A stretch of DNA of 64,000 nucleotides from Novosphingobium sp. KA1 (GTDB lineage: Bacteria > Pseudomonadota > Alphaproteobacteria > Sphingomonadales > Sphingomonadaceae): contig NZ_CP021247.1 in the NCBI RefSeq assembly GCF_017309955.1, forward strand, positions 682,001 through 746,000, written 5' to 3'. Position 1 is the first letter of the stretch, and each line of letters starts with the position of its first letter. The position numbers and the translations under genes are program-made. Positions 1 through 8,024 of this stretch are shown here, one piece after another. A model generated the notes under the pieces. That model was given only the letters and a program-made list of their open reading frames with translations, ran no database searches and had not been told where the DNA came from.

Positions 1-706
1 ACGCCAAAACCCCGGCCACGATGTCATCGATATAGGTGAAGTCCCGATACATCTCGCCGTTGTTGAAGACCTCGATCGGACGCGCGGACAGCATGCGCTC
101 GGTAAACTTCCAAAGCGCCATGTCGGGCCGCCCCCAGGGGCCGTAGACCGTAAAGAAGCGAAGCCCCGTCAAGGGGATACGGAACAGGTGAGCATATGTC
201 TCGCTCATCAGTTCATCGGCCTTCTTGGTGGCCGCATAGAGCGAAACCGGATGATCGACCCGGTCCTCGACCGCAAAGGGCAGCTTTTCATTGCCACCGT
301 AAACCGAACTCGAACTGGCATAGACCATGTGCTCGACCTTTCGGGCGCGGGCGATCTCCAGCATGTTGACGTGGCCGGCCAGGTTGGAGGCCACGTAGGC
401 CTGCGGGTTTTCCAGCGAGTAGCGCACGCCCGCCTGCGCGCCGAGATGAACGATCCGGTCGAAGCGATGCGGCTCAAGCGCCCTCGCCAGCGGGTCCATG
501 TCGGCAAAATCGAGCGGGAGGAACGTGAACAGGTTACCGTGACGGGCGTGCAACCGGTCGCGCCGCGCTTCCTTGAGCGAGACCGCATAGTAATCGTTCA
601 TCGAATCGATGCCGATCACCGGGATTCCCCGCGCCATCAGGGCGTCGGCGACCGCCGCCCCGATAAAACCCGCGGCGCCGGTCACGATCGTCGGATAGTG
701 GGACAA
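1..706 (-). CDS. NAD-dependent nucleotide-sugar epimerase, UDP-glucuronate 4-epimerase-like (3' end beyond window)
   Basis: Short-chain dehydrogenase-type epimerase that would interconvert C4 epimers of a UDP-uronic acid or UDP-hexose for surface polysaccharide. The reverse strand reads in one open frame to the left edge. The Rossmann motif TGAAGFIG lies at residues 9-16, followed by a GVRYSLENP segment, the SSSSVYG active-site strand and the catalytic Tyr/Lys pair in YAATKK. The substrate-binding stretch RFFTVYGPWGRPDMA is typical of the UDP-glucuronate epimerase (CapI) branch. The start is TTG at 704-706, chosen because GGAG lies 9 nt upstream and an in-frame stop lies just before it. The gene is divergent from galE, which fits a polysaccharide locus continuing to the left. 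The C-terminus is missing, so the exact substrate is unsure. Confidence 0.85.
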   Translation of the reverse strand, partial: MSHYPTIVTGAAGFIGAAVADALMARGIPVIGIDSMNDYYAVSLKEARRDRLHARHGNLFTFLPLDFADMDPLARALEPHRFDRIVHLGAQAGVRYSLENPQAYVASNLAGHVNMLEIARARKVEHMVYASSSSVYGGNEKLPFAVEDRVDHPVSLYAATKKADELMSETYAHLFRIPLTGLRFFTVYGPWGRPDMALWKFTERMLSARPIEVFNNGEMYRDFTYIDDIVAGVLA

Positions 707-984
707 ACTCGAATACTCCGGTCAGGTTCAGTCGCAGGCCGATCGCTTTTGCGCCAAGCGCCTCGGGGCAGCAAGACCATGCGACTTCGATACGCGATTG
801 CGGCATGCGACGGCAGAAATAGAAGCCGCCAGTCGTGAATAAACATTACGATTTCATGGCTATTGGCGCAGGCTTGAAGTATTTGACGCGGCGCAGCACG
901 TTGCCATACCGCAATGATCGGTACTCGTGGAAACCGGCGCGCGGACATCGGCCGCAAGATGCCGACAGGAACGAACGGAGAAAT

Positions 985-1995
985 ATGAGCAGCAAGCTTC
1001 CCGTCCTCGTCACCGGTGGCGCCGGCTATATCGGCAGCCACGCGGTGCTCGCACTCAAGGACGCCGGCTGGCCGGTCACCGTCATCGACAATCTGGTCAC
1101 CGGCTTCCGCTTCGCCGTGCCCGAAGGTGTCGCGCTCTATGAAGGCGATATCGAGGACAGCGCGCTGCTTGCACGCATATTCGCGGAACAGGGAATCCAG
1201 GCGATCATGCATTTCGCGGGCTCGGTCGTTGTCCCGGAATCGGTCGAGAACCCGCTGAAATATTATTACAACAATACGGCCAAGAGCCGCAGCCTGATCG
1301 AAGCGGCAGTCAAGGCCGGGGTGCCGCATTTCATCTTCAGCTCGACCGCGGCAACCTATGGCATACCCGAAGTCTCGCCGGTGCAAGAGGACAGTCCAAA
1401 GCTTCCGATCAATCCCTACGGCATGTCCAAGCTGATGACCGAAATCATGCTGGGCGATGTCTCCCGCGCCCATCCGCTCAACTTCTGCGCACTGCGCTAC
1501 TTCAACGTGGCCGGCGCCGATCCGCAGGCGCGCACCGGCCAGTCCACCGCCGGCGCCACGCATCTCATCAAGGTCGCCGTCGAGGCCGCGCTGGGCAAGC
1601 GCAGCCATGTCTCGGTGTTCGGCACCGATTTCGACACGCCCGACGGAACCGGCGTGCGTGACTACATCCATGTCTCCGACCTTGCCGCCGCGCACGTGCT
1701 GGCGCTTGAGGCCCTGATCGCCGAGCCCACCCGGTCACTGACGATGAATTGCGGCTACGGCCGCGGCTTCTCCGTGCTTGACGTGCTCGACGCGGTGGAC
1801 CGCGTCACCAACCTCCAGATCGAGCGCCGCATCGAAGGGCGCCGCGCCGGCGATCCCGATGCACTGATCTCGGACAACAGCCGGATCAAGGCCACCCTGC
1901 CCTGGCAGCCGCGCTACGCCGACCTGCCAACCATCGTCGAGCATGCCCTCGCCTGGGAACGCAAGTTGAGCGAGATTCGCGCAGAGCCCGCCTGA
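985..1995 (+). CDS. galE: UDP-glucose 4-epimerase GalE
   Basis: Cytoplasmic enzyme that interconverts UDP-glucose and UDP-galactose using tightly bound NAD. The 336-residue product matches the family length. TGGAGYIGSH near residue 10 is the NAD-binding loop, SSTAATYG is the active-site strand, NPYGMSK carries the catalytic Tyr and Lys, and LRYFNVAGADP is the GalE-specific substrate loop. The ATG at 985 was chosen over an upstream in-frame start because a GGAG ribosome binding site lies 4 nt before it and the conserved domain begins directly after. It is divergent from the neighbouring uronate-type epimerase and followed at once by a strong terminator, so it is probably monocistronic. Confidence 0.93.
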   Translation: MSSKLPVLVTGGAGYIGSHAVLALKDAGWPVTVIDNLVTGFRFAVPEGVALYEGDIEDSALLARIFAEQGIQAIMHFAGSVVVPESVENPLKYYYNNTAKSRSLIEAAVKAGVPHFIFSSTAATYGIPEVSPVQEDSPKLPINPYGMSKLMTEIMLGDVSRAHPLNFCALRYFNVAGADPQARTGQSTAGATHLIKVAVEAALGKRSHVSVFGTDFDTPDGTGVRDYIHVSDLAAAHVLALEALIAEPTRSLTMNCGYGRGFSVLDVLDAVDRVTNLQIERRIEGRRAGDPDALISDNSRIKATLPWQPRYADLPTIVEHALAWERKLSEIRAEPA

Positions 1996-2019
1996 AACGG
2001 CCCGCCTCAGCGAATGAAC

Positions 2020-2064
2020 AAAAGCGCGTGGCCGGACCCAAGTCCGACCACGCGCTTTTGTTTT
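2020..2064 (+). terminator. Rho-independent terminator after galE
   Basis: Arms at 2020-2037 and 2042-2059 pair over 18 positions with one mismatch around a 4-nt loop, and the 3' arm runs into a T-rich tract. It starts 25 nt after the galE stop codon. The 5' flank is A-rich, so it may also stop minus-strand transcripts. Confidence 0.8.
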
Positions 2065-2174
2065 CGTTCCATCGCACCCTCCGGCGGCGCCATGCCGCCA
2101 GAGGGATCTATACCAAGCTGCGTGGAGCTTGAGCTCATCGCAGGTTGGTTAAACCCGCGCGGCGCCTGAGCGTA

Positions 2175-2210
2175 CCAAGCTGCTGATGCGTCAGCATCAC
2201 GGCAGCTTGG
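2175..2210. repeat. Intergenic hairpin at the end of the autotransporter gene
   Basis: Perfect 9-bp arms (CCAAGCTGC at 2175-2183, complement at 2202-2210) enclose a second 6-bp stem (2184-2189 with 2194-2199). It lies just past the autotransporter stop codon on the minus strand. No T-tract follows on that strand, so it is either a Rho-assisted terminator or an mRNA 3'-end stabiliser. Confidence 0.5.
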
Positions 2211-2216
2211 AATTCA

Positions 2217-5200
2217 TCAGAACGCGACACTGAGCGAGGCGCGCAGCGAATAGGACGTGTTGGTGCTCGACTGTTCGGTCCGGGCCGCGATCTTCCACGT
2301 GAAGTCGTAGCCGCCCGCCAGCACCGCGGCTTCACCGATCCACGCGCCCTTGAGGCTTTCCGGCGTGATCGTGAAGCTCTCGCCCGCATCGTAGCTGTCG
2401 CCGCCGTTGAAATAGGCGGTCGTGCTGCCGAGGTTGCCGGCCAAGATCTCGCGGCGTCCAGCCTCGAACTGGAAGGTCAGCGGGTGCCAGTCGGGCGAGA
2501 TCGAACCCAGCGAGTACGAGGCGGTCAGCGTCGGCGTGACAGTGGTCTCCTTGCTGGTCCGGCTCGCGACGGTCAGCGCCATGGCATCGCTGTCGGCGGT
2601 TTCGCTGTAGCCGTTTTCCTTCAGCCAGTACTGCTCCAGTTCCAGCTTGGGCTTGAGGAACAGGCGGCGCGACATCTGGAACTTGTACGAAGCCCCGGCG
2701 AGGCCGGAGAGCAGCCAGCCGTTCCACTTGCCATCGGCATCATACGTGAAATCGGTATCGTCGATGGTGCCAGTATAGGTGCGCGTCGAATCGATCGAGA
2801 TGCGCGAGGCCCCCAGACGGGCCCAGGCCATCAGCGGGCCCGAGGCGGTGCGCCAGAACACGCCAAAGTCGTGCTGGCCGACATCGAGATTTCCGCTGCC
2901 GCCGTTGTCCTTCACATTGCCCTGAAGCCAGGCATAGGACACGCCCACGTAACCGATATCGAGGTGCCGCTCGAACCCGGCCGAGATGCCCCAGCCGCTG
3001 CTCTTGTAGCCAGCGGTGCTGCCCGCATCCTTGCTGTTGCGCCAGTAGAGCGGCTCCAGCCAGCCGCCGACGTCCGAGATATCGAACATCGTCGTCTCGT
3101 CGGAAAGGTGGCGTGCGACAAGACGGTCGGCAGTGGTGACCGCATCGAAGATGCCACCCGCATGGTCGGGCAGCAGCGCCGAAACCTGCTTCTGCAGAGT
3201 CGCCGAATCCTCGACCTGCAACAGGCTCTCGGTGATCTCGTCGTCGTTCTGGGCCGTCTGGTAGATGGCGTTCCAGCCTGACGCCTCGCTCTTGGTCAGG
3301 CCGAGTTCGTCGGTCGTCTTGCGCTCGATGGTCAGGTAGATGTTGTTGGCATCGCTCGTGACATCGCCGTTGTAGATGAACGGCAGGTCGGTGTCGGTCG
3401 AATCGAGCGAGCCTTCCACGTTGAGGTTGTCGGCGGTGAGGACCGTGTAGGTTCCCTCGGCGGTGCCGAGATCGGACACCGTCGCGGTGACCTTGGCGCC
3501 ATCTTCCAGCGTTGCATTGGTCACGGTGAAGAGCGAGCTCTTGCCGTCCTCCACATAGACGCCGAGCGATCCGCCGGACGCCACCGTCAGCGTACCGAAG
3601 CTGCTGGTATCGGTATCGTTGGCCGTCAGCTTGGCGCCGCTGTTGACGGTCACGGCAAGGTTGTCGGCATCCGAGAAGGTGCCCGAATAGACCGACGAAT
3701 CCGAAAGCGTCAGCGTGCCGGTCTCGCCGGCAAAGTCCATGTTGCCGGTGAACGTGGACGTCCCCGCGAGCGAAGCCGTCGCCGTTCCGGTGCCGAAGTA
3801 GAGGTCACCGGTATAGGCCGCATTGCCCGAGAGCGAGAAAGTATCGTCGCCTGCACCGAAGTAGGTGTCGCCGATGATGGTGCCGGTCGATGCGCTCAGC
3901 GTATCGTTACCCGAGCCCAGGAGAATGTTGCCCTTGATGCTGGCGTAGACCGTCGGGTCGGTATCGGTGTCGTTGTCCTCGAGATACTCCGCACTGGTCT
4001 CGGCGTCGTCGTCGTTGAGGTACTGGTTGACCGTTACGCCGGTGGTGTTGGCTGACAGGTCGATCGCGGTCAGCGTGTCGGTGCTCGAACCGGTGGCCGA
4101 AATGTAGCCGGTGTTGTTGATCGTCGTCAGCGTGCCGGACAAGTCGCGGATCGCGGTCGCGACACCTTCGCCCGGGGAGGAGATCACCGCCGCGATCGTG
4201 CCCGAGTTGTACAGGCTGGTGACCGAACTGCCCTCGTTGATGAGCAGCGCGGTGGCTTCCGAATCGTAGGTGGTGGCGCTCAGGGTACCGGTCACGCCGA
4301 TGCCGTCGGTGAAAGTGACGTTGCCCCCCTGGCCGCCGATCACCACCCCGTAGGCATTCGTCTTGGAATAGTACGAATTGGCGCTTACGGTCCCGTCGAT
4401 CGCCAGCGAATACGTGCCCGAATTGCTGGAAACCCCGCCGATCGTGATATCGCTGGTTCCGCCGATCTGGATCGCCGGCGAAGTTCCGTAGGACGTGATC
4501 GAACCGGTGCCGGTGTCATCGTCATCATCGTCGGGATCGGGCGCCGTCACGTAGATGCCGCCATCCACGTTGCCGTTGATCTCCACCGCTGCCGCGCCCG
4601 TTCGCAGCGCGGCGCGGGAAAGCACGAGGGTGTCGCCGTCGTCATCGGTGAAGGACGTGGCCTGGGAAACGGCGCCCTCGATGATCACCGAGCCCGAAAC
4701 ATCGCCATTGACGACCAGGTCCTGCGCTCCTGCCCCCACCACGGTGACGGTACCGTCGAGGGTTATGTCGCCGTCGACCGCCTGCGTCGAGATGCCGACC
4801 GAATTGTCACCGAGCACCTTGATGGTCCCGGTATTGGTGATGTTGCCGACATAGTCCGAATCGACCACGATGCCGCCCGAGTTCAACCCTTCGACCGTGA
4901 TCACCCCGGCATTGCTGATGGAGCCGCTGGTGGTCGCCCCCGAAAGCACATGAATGCCGTAACGGTTGCTTGCCGATGCAATGGCGCCGTCCGCGTAACC
5001 GTCGCTGTTGTCGTCGTCCGGAACGAAGTCTTCCTTGACGGCGATGGTCGCATCCTCGCCCACCGTCACGGTCGAGGTGGTGCCGGCATTGACGGCGATG
5101 CCGGTCGCACCGTCCGCGCCACCCAGCGCGAGCCCGCCTTCGACGTCCACGGCATTGTTGCTGTCGACGGTGATGGCATTACCGCTGGACAGCGTGATCG

Positions 5201-5351
5201 TGCCGGCGTCGGTGACGGTGACGTCGCCTGCGGTAGAGGTCACTTGCGCCGTGGTCGTGTCGGTCTTGACAGTGGTGGCGGCAAGGGTCGGGCTGGTGAC
5301 GAGAGCCAGCACCAGCGCCCCCAGGCTGGTCGATGAATGAAGCGAATTCAT
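2217..5351 (-). CDS. Large autotransporter outer-membrane protein
   Basis: Type V secreted surface protein of 1044 residues. Residues 1-24 form a signal peptide ending SPTLA. The passenger (about 25-680) is rich in Gly, Ser, Thr, Asp and Val, with many short beta-strand units such as VTDAGTITL and ITNTGTIKV, which indicate a right-handed beta-helix. A linker rich in acidic and polar residues follows. The last 280 or so residues form an autotransporter barrel that ends in SLSVAF with the terminal Phe required for BAM insertion. No protease or lipase motif is visible in the passenger, so an adhesive or structural role is an inference. It lies 48 nt downstream of the dioxygenase-like gene on the same strand and may share its transcript. 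Confidence 0.85.
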   Translation of the reverse strand: MNSLHSSTSLGALVLALVTSPTLAATTVKTDTTTAQVTSTAGDVTVTDAGTITLSSGNAITVDSNNAVDVEGGLALGGADGATGIAVNAGTTSTVTVGEDATIAVKEDFVPDDDNSDGYADGAIASASNRYGIHVLSGATTSGSISNAGVITVEGLNSGGIVVDSDYVGNITNTGTIKVLGDNSVGISTQAVDGDITLDGTVTVVGAGAQDLVVNGDVSGSVIIEGAVSQATSFTDDDGDTLVLSRAALRTGAAAVEINGNVDGGIYVTAPDPDDDDDDTGTGSITSYGTSPAIQIGGTSDITIGGVSSNSGTYSLAIDGTVSANSYYSKTNAYGVVIGGQGGNVTFTDGIGVTGTLSATTYDSEATALLINEGSSVTSLYNSGTIAAVISSPGEGVATAIRDLSGTLTTINNTGYISATGSSTDTLTAIDLSANTTGVTVNQYLNDDDAETSAEYLEDNDTDTDPTVYASIKGNILLGSGNDTLSASTGTIIGDTYFGAGDDTFSLSGNAAYTGDLYFGTGTATASLAGTSTFTGNMDFAGETGTLTLSDSSVYSGTFSDADNLAVTVNSGAKLTANDTDTSSFGTLTVASGGSLGVYVEDGKSSLFTVTNATLEDGAKVTATVSDLGTAEGTYTVLTADNLNVEGSLDSTDTDLPFIYNGDVTSDANNIYLTIERKTTDELGLTKSEASGWNAIYQTAQNDDEITESLLQVEDSATLQKQVSALLPDHAGGIFDAVTTADRLVARHLSDETTMFDISDVGGWLEPLYWRNSKDAGSTAGYKSSGWGISAGFERHLDIGYVGVSYAWLQGNVKDNGGSGNLDVGQHDFGVFWRTASGPLMAWARLGASRISIDSTRTYTGTIDDTDFTYDADGKWNGWLLSGLAGASYKFQMSRRLFLKPKLELEQYWLKENGYSETADSDAMALTVASRTSKETTVTPTLTASYSLGSISPDWHPLTFQFEAGRREILAGNLGSTTAYFNGGDSYDAGESFTITPESLKGAWIGEAAVLAGGYDFTWKIAARTEQSSTNTSYSLRASLSVAF

Positions 5352-5399
5352 AATGTTAATCGCACTCTTTCTTGGAGAAAATCGAACGCCGGGGACCGG

Positions 5400-6368
5400 T
5401 CAGGTGGCGATGCCGATCAGCGCACTGCCGGTGTATCCGGCCGATACGCTTCCGGTGAGGCTCGGGGTCATCTGGGCCAACTGCGCCGAGGTGTTGTCGC
5501 CGAACACGTTATCGGACGAGAGCGAGATCGCGTTGTAGTTGGCGATGCTCGAGGTGTAGCGTGTGTCGCCCGAATAGATCGCGGTGTTGACCGCAGCCGG
5601 CATCGCCAGCTGCGAGATCAGGCTCGCAGTCCGGCCGGTGCTGGTGCTGGCAAGACCATCTGTGAAGACCTCGAAGTGAATGTGCGGCCAGCGGCCCGAG
5701 TAGCACCCGGGGTAGATCGTCGTGAACGTGACCTTGCCCTCGCTGTCGGTGACCTGCACCCCGCGAAGGTAGCTTTCGGTGGTTATGCCGCTCGAATAGA
5801 GCGAATAGCGGCCATAGGCATCGCAGTGCCAGATGTAGATGGCCGCCCCTTCGATGGCCGAACAGCCGTTGTTGACGTCGACCAGCTGCAGCGTGATGTC
5901 GAGCTGGACGCCGGTGGCCGTCGTGGTCGAATTGATGAAGCTGGAGCGGATGTCAGAGCGCTCGACACCGCTGACCGTCAGGACGTTCGAGGTCGAGCCG
6001 CTCGAAGAGTTGGTGCCGTCGGCCGGATAGGGTCCATTGGTTTCGGAAGCGTCGGCGACGCAGGAGGACGAGGTATCGCCAGAGGTCGACGAAGTGCTGG
6101 TCGTCGAACTGCCGGTGGTGGAGCCTGAGGACGAGGATGTCGACGTGGTCGACGAAGTGGAGCTCGAAGAACCGGAGCTCGAACCCGATGAATCGTCGCC
6201 GCCGCAGGCCGCCACCGTCACTGCCGTACCGGCACTGGCCAGGAACGCCAGCGCGCGCCGCCGCCCCATCAGCCTTTCGCGAATTACGCCGAGATCGTGA
6301 ACCAGTCCGCGGTCATGATCGTCAACGCCCTGCTCCCGGCCTTCCGGCCCCTCTCCGTGATGCGCCAA
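5400..6368 (-). CDS. Exported intradiol-dioxygenase-like lipoprotein
   Basis: Protein of the protocatechuate/catechol intradiol dioxygenase superfamily, whose members cleave catecholic rings with Fe(III). An N-terminal segment with GRRRALAFLA leads to the lipobox VAAC. About 40 residues of almost pure Ser/Thr/Gly follow as a surface linker, then the dioxygenase core. Iron-ligand motifs are recognisable: WHCDAYGRYS, and YPGCYSGRWPHIHF with one Tyr and two His. The core begins with NGPYPADGTNS. The start is uncertain. TTG at 6366-6368 is proposed because GGGAG lies 7 nt upstream and the family-typical DHDRGLVHDL lies inside. ATG at 6267-6269 (289 residues) and GTG at 6423-6425 are alternatives. 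Secreted members of this group in proteobacteria have no settled substrate. Confidence 0.75.
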   Translation of the reverse strand: MAHHGEGPEGREQGVDDHDRGLVHDLGVIRERLMGRRRALAFLASAGTAVTVAACGGDDSSGSSSGSSSSTSSTTSTSSSSGSTTGSSTTSTSSTSGDTSSSCVADASETNGPYPADGTNSSSGSTSNVLTVSGVERSDIRSSFINSTTTATGVQLDITLQLVDVNNGCSAIEGAAIYIWHCDAYGRYSLYSSGITTESYLRGVQVTDSEGKVTFTTIYPGCYSGRWPHIHFEVFTDGLASTSTGRTASLISQLAMPAAVNTAIYSGDTRYTSSIANYNAISLSSDNVFGDNTSAQLAQMTPSLTGSVSAGYTGSALIGIAT

Positions 6369-6501
6369 GACAATCTCCCTCGCGTTCGCACCGCCCCGAC
6401 CGGATTGGGTCGGGCCACGGGACACTCGGGAGCAGGACTGGAAGCCGGCCTTTGCGGCAAGATTTCACAAGAATTTCAACAGTATAACCAAATATTTCGG
6501 T

Positions 6502-7317
6502 CTACTGCGCATTCCCTCCGGGCACGACAGCAGGAATCACGGAAGGGACGAACAGATACCCTTCGTTGCGCACGGTGCGAATGATGTCGCCGCCGCCGTC
6601 GCCATCGGAGAGCTTGCGGCGCAGGCGCGAGAGCTGGACATCGATCGCCCGGTCGTAAAGCTCGCTGTCCTCGCCGCGCGACCAGTCGAGCAATTGATCA
6701 CGGGTCAGAACCCGGCGCGGATGCTCGGCAAACGCCCGCAGCAGGCGGAATTCGCCATCGGAAAGGGAAATGAGCTTGCCGGTCGGATCAAACAGCAGGC
6801 GCAGGCCCAGATCCATGCGCCAGCCGGCGAACCGCAGGACTTCTCCGGAATTCACGTCTTCGGCGACCGGGACAAATTCGCTGCGGTCGGACACGATCGT
6901 GAGCACGGGAGCCGACGCCCCCTGAACCGGGGCACGGCGGCGCAGCACGGTGCGAATGCGCGCAAGAAGCTCCCTGGGATTGCAGGGCTTGGCAAGGTAG
7001 TCGTCCGCGCCCATCTCGAGCCCGACGATACGATCCACATCGCTGCCCACCGCCGAAAGCATGATAACAGGCGGCGCATCAGGCCCGAGCTGGCGCAAGG
7101 CGGTCAGTCCATCCTCGCGCGGCATCATCACGTCGAGCACGATCAGGTCAAAGCGCTCCTGCGCCAGCAAGGCGCGCATGGCTTCGGGATCGGCCGCCGT
7201 TTCGGTTGCATATCCATGCTTGCCGAGAAACTCGCCGATCAGCGAACGAATGCCTTCATCGTCATCAACGATGAGAATGCGGGTCTGCAGGTCCATCGAG
7301 GGTTGTTCTAGGATCAT
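6502..7317 (-). CDS. OmpR-family response regulator
   Basis: Two-component transcription factor of 271 residues. The receiver domain (about 12-130) has the acidic triad at Asp18-20, the phospho-acceptor Asp62 in LIVLDVMMP and the conserved Lys110 in DDYLAKP. A winged-helix DNA-binding domain fills about residues 170-262 with the typical RRVLTRDQLL and VDVQLSRLRRKL-type segments. ATG at 7317 is preferred because GGGG lies just upstream; ATG at 7296 is possible. The probable partner is the histidine kinase encoded divergently from 8025. Downstream on the same strand are the dioxygenase-like lipoprotein and the autotransporter, which are candidate targets. Confidence 0.88.
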   Translation of the reverse strand: MILEQPSMDLQTRILIVDDDEGIRSLIGEFLGKHGYATETAADPEAMRALLAQERFDLIVLDVMMPREDGLTALRQLGPDAPPVIMLSAVGSDVDRIVGLEMGADDYLAKPCNPRELLARIRTVLRRRAPVQGASAPVLTIVSDRSEFVPVAEDVNSGEVLRFAGWRMDLGLRLLFDPTGKLISLSDGEFRLLRAFAEHPRRVLTRDQLLDWSRGEDSELYDRAIDVQLSRLRRKLSDGDGGGDIIRTVRNEGYLFVPSVIPAVVPGGNAQ

Positions 7318-8024
7318 TGCACCCCAATAGAAACCCCGTGTTCCAGCCACATTTCAGTCGGATCGGCAAATTGCAACATCCTGCAACATGACTGCAACCA
7401 CAGCGAAATCGCCGGGCAAACTCCAGCGGCGACCTAGCCTCCCATGAACTATCCAGTTCGCCAGGTCTCGACCCACGGGGCAGGCGGCCTCGGGTTACCG
7501 GCATCCCCCGCCGCGCCCGAACGCCACCAGCCTGCCTTTTGGGCAACCGGCAACGCCGTCCGTCACGCTACCGCCAAGGCGCCGGACGGTGCCGGGGCCA
7601 CCGACGCCGCAGGTCACGTAGTCGCACCCGCCCTGCCCGTCGGTGGTCCCGGATTTTTCCGAGCCATATCGCACACGCTCGGTTCATCTTCATTGCTGCA
7701 TGGGGGAAGCACGGTGGACGGTCCGCGAAATGTAACATCACAGTGCTACGCGCCTCCGCAAACCAGCCTTGGTCCGCACGCCTGCCGATCGGACCGGAGC
7801 GAACAGTATTGCCTTCCAGCCTCGGATCAGGGGACACGATTGCTGGAATGGACCCGGGGTGACCGTCTCCGCCACGCGGCTTCATGCCGCTGGGCGGGGA
7901 CGCGGAGCGGGTTCGAAAGGGACGTGTCCCTCTCTTTCGAGCCCGCTCCGCAACTTGCATCGCCAGCCCGCGATGACATGGCTTCGGCTCGAATTCGCAG
8001 TCAATCCGTGGCAAGGCCGCGATC
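7318..8024. other. 707-bp divergent intergenic region between response regulator and sensor kinase
   Basis: No reading frame here has family-like composition, and all candidates are Arg/Pro/Ser-rich shadows of GC-rich DNA. The stretch must contain the outward promoters of both two-component genes. An AT-richer patch lies near 7340-7420. The one clear structure is the long hairpin at 7902-7951, just before the kinase gene. Confidence 0.5.
7902..7951. repeat. Long hairpin in the leader of the sensor kinase gene
   Basis: Arms 7902-7919 and 7934-7951 (18 bp, one mismatch) enclose a second perfect stem GGGAC/GTCCC around a 2-nt loop. The whole palindrome ends 73 nt before the kinase ATG. There is no T-tract, so it is more likely an RNA leader structure or a protein-binding palindrome than a terminator. 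Confidence 0.6.
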
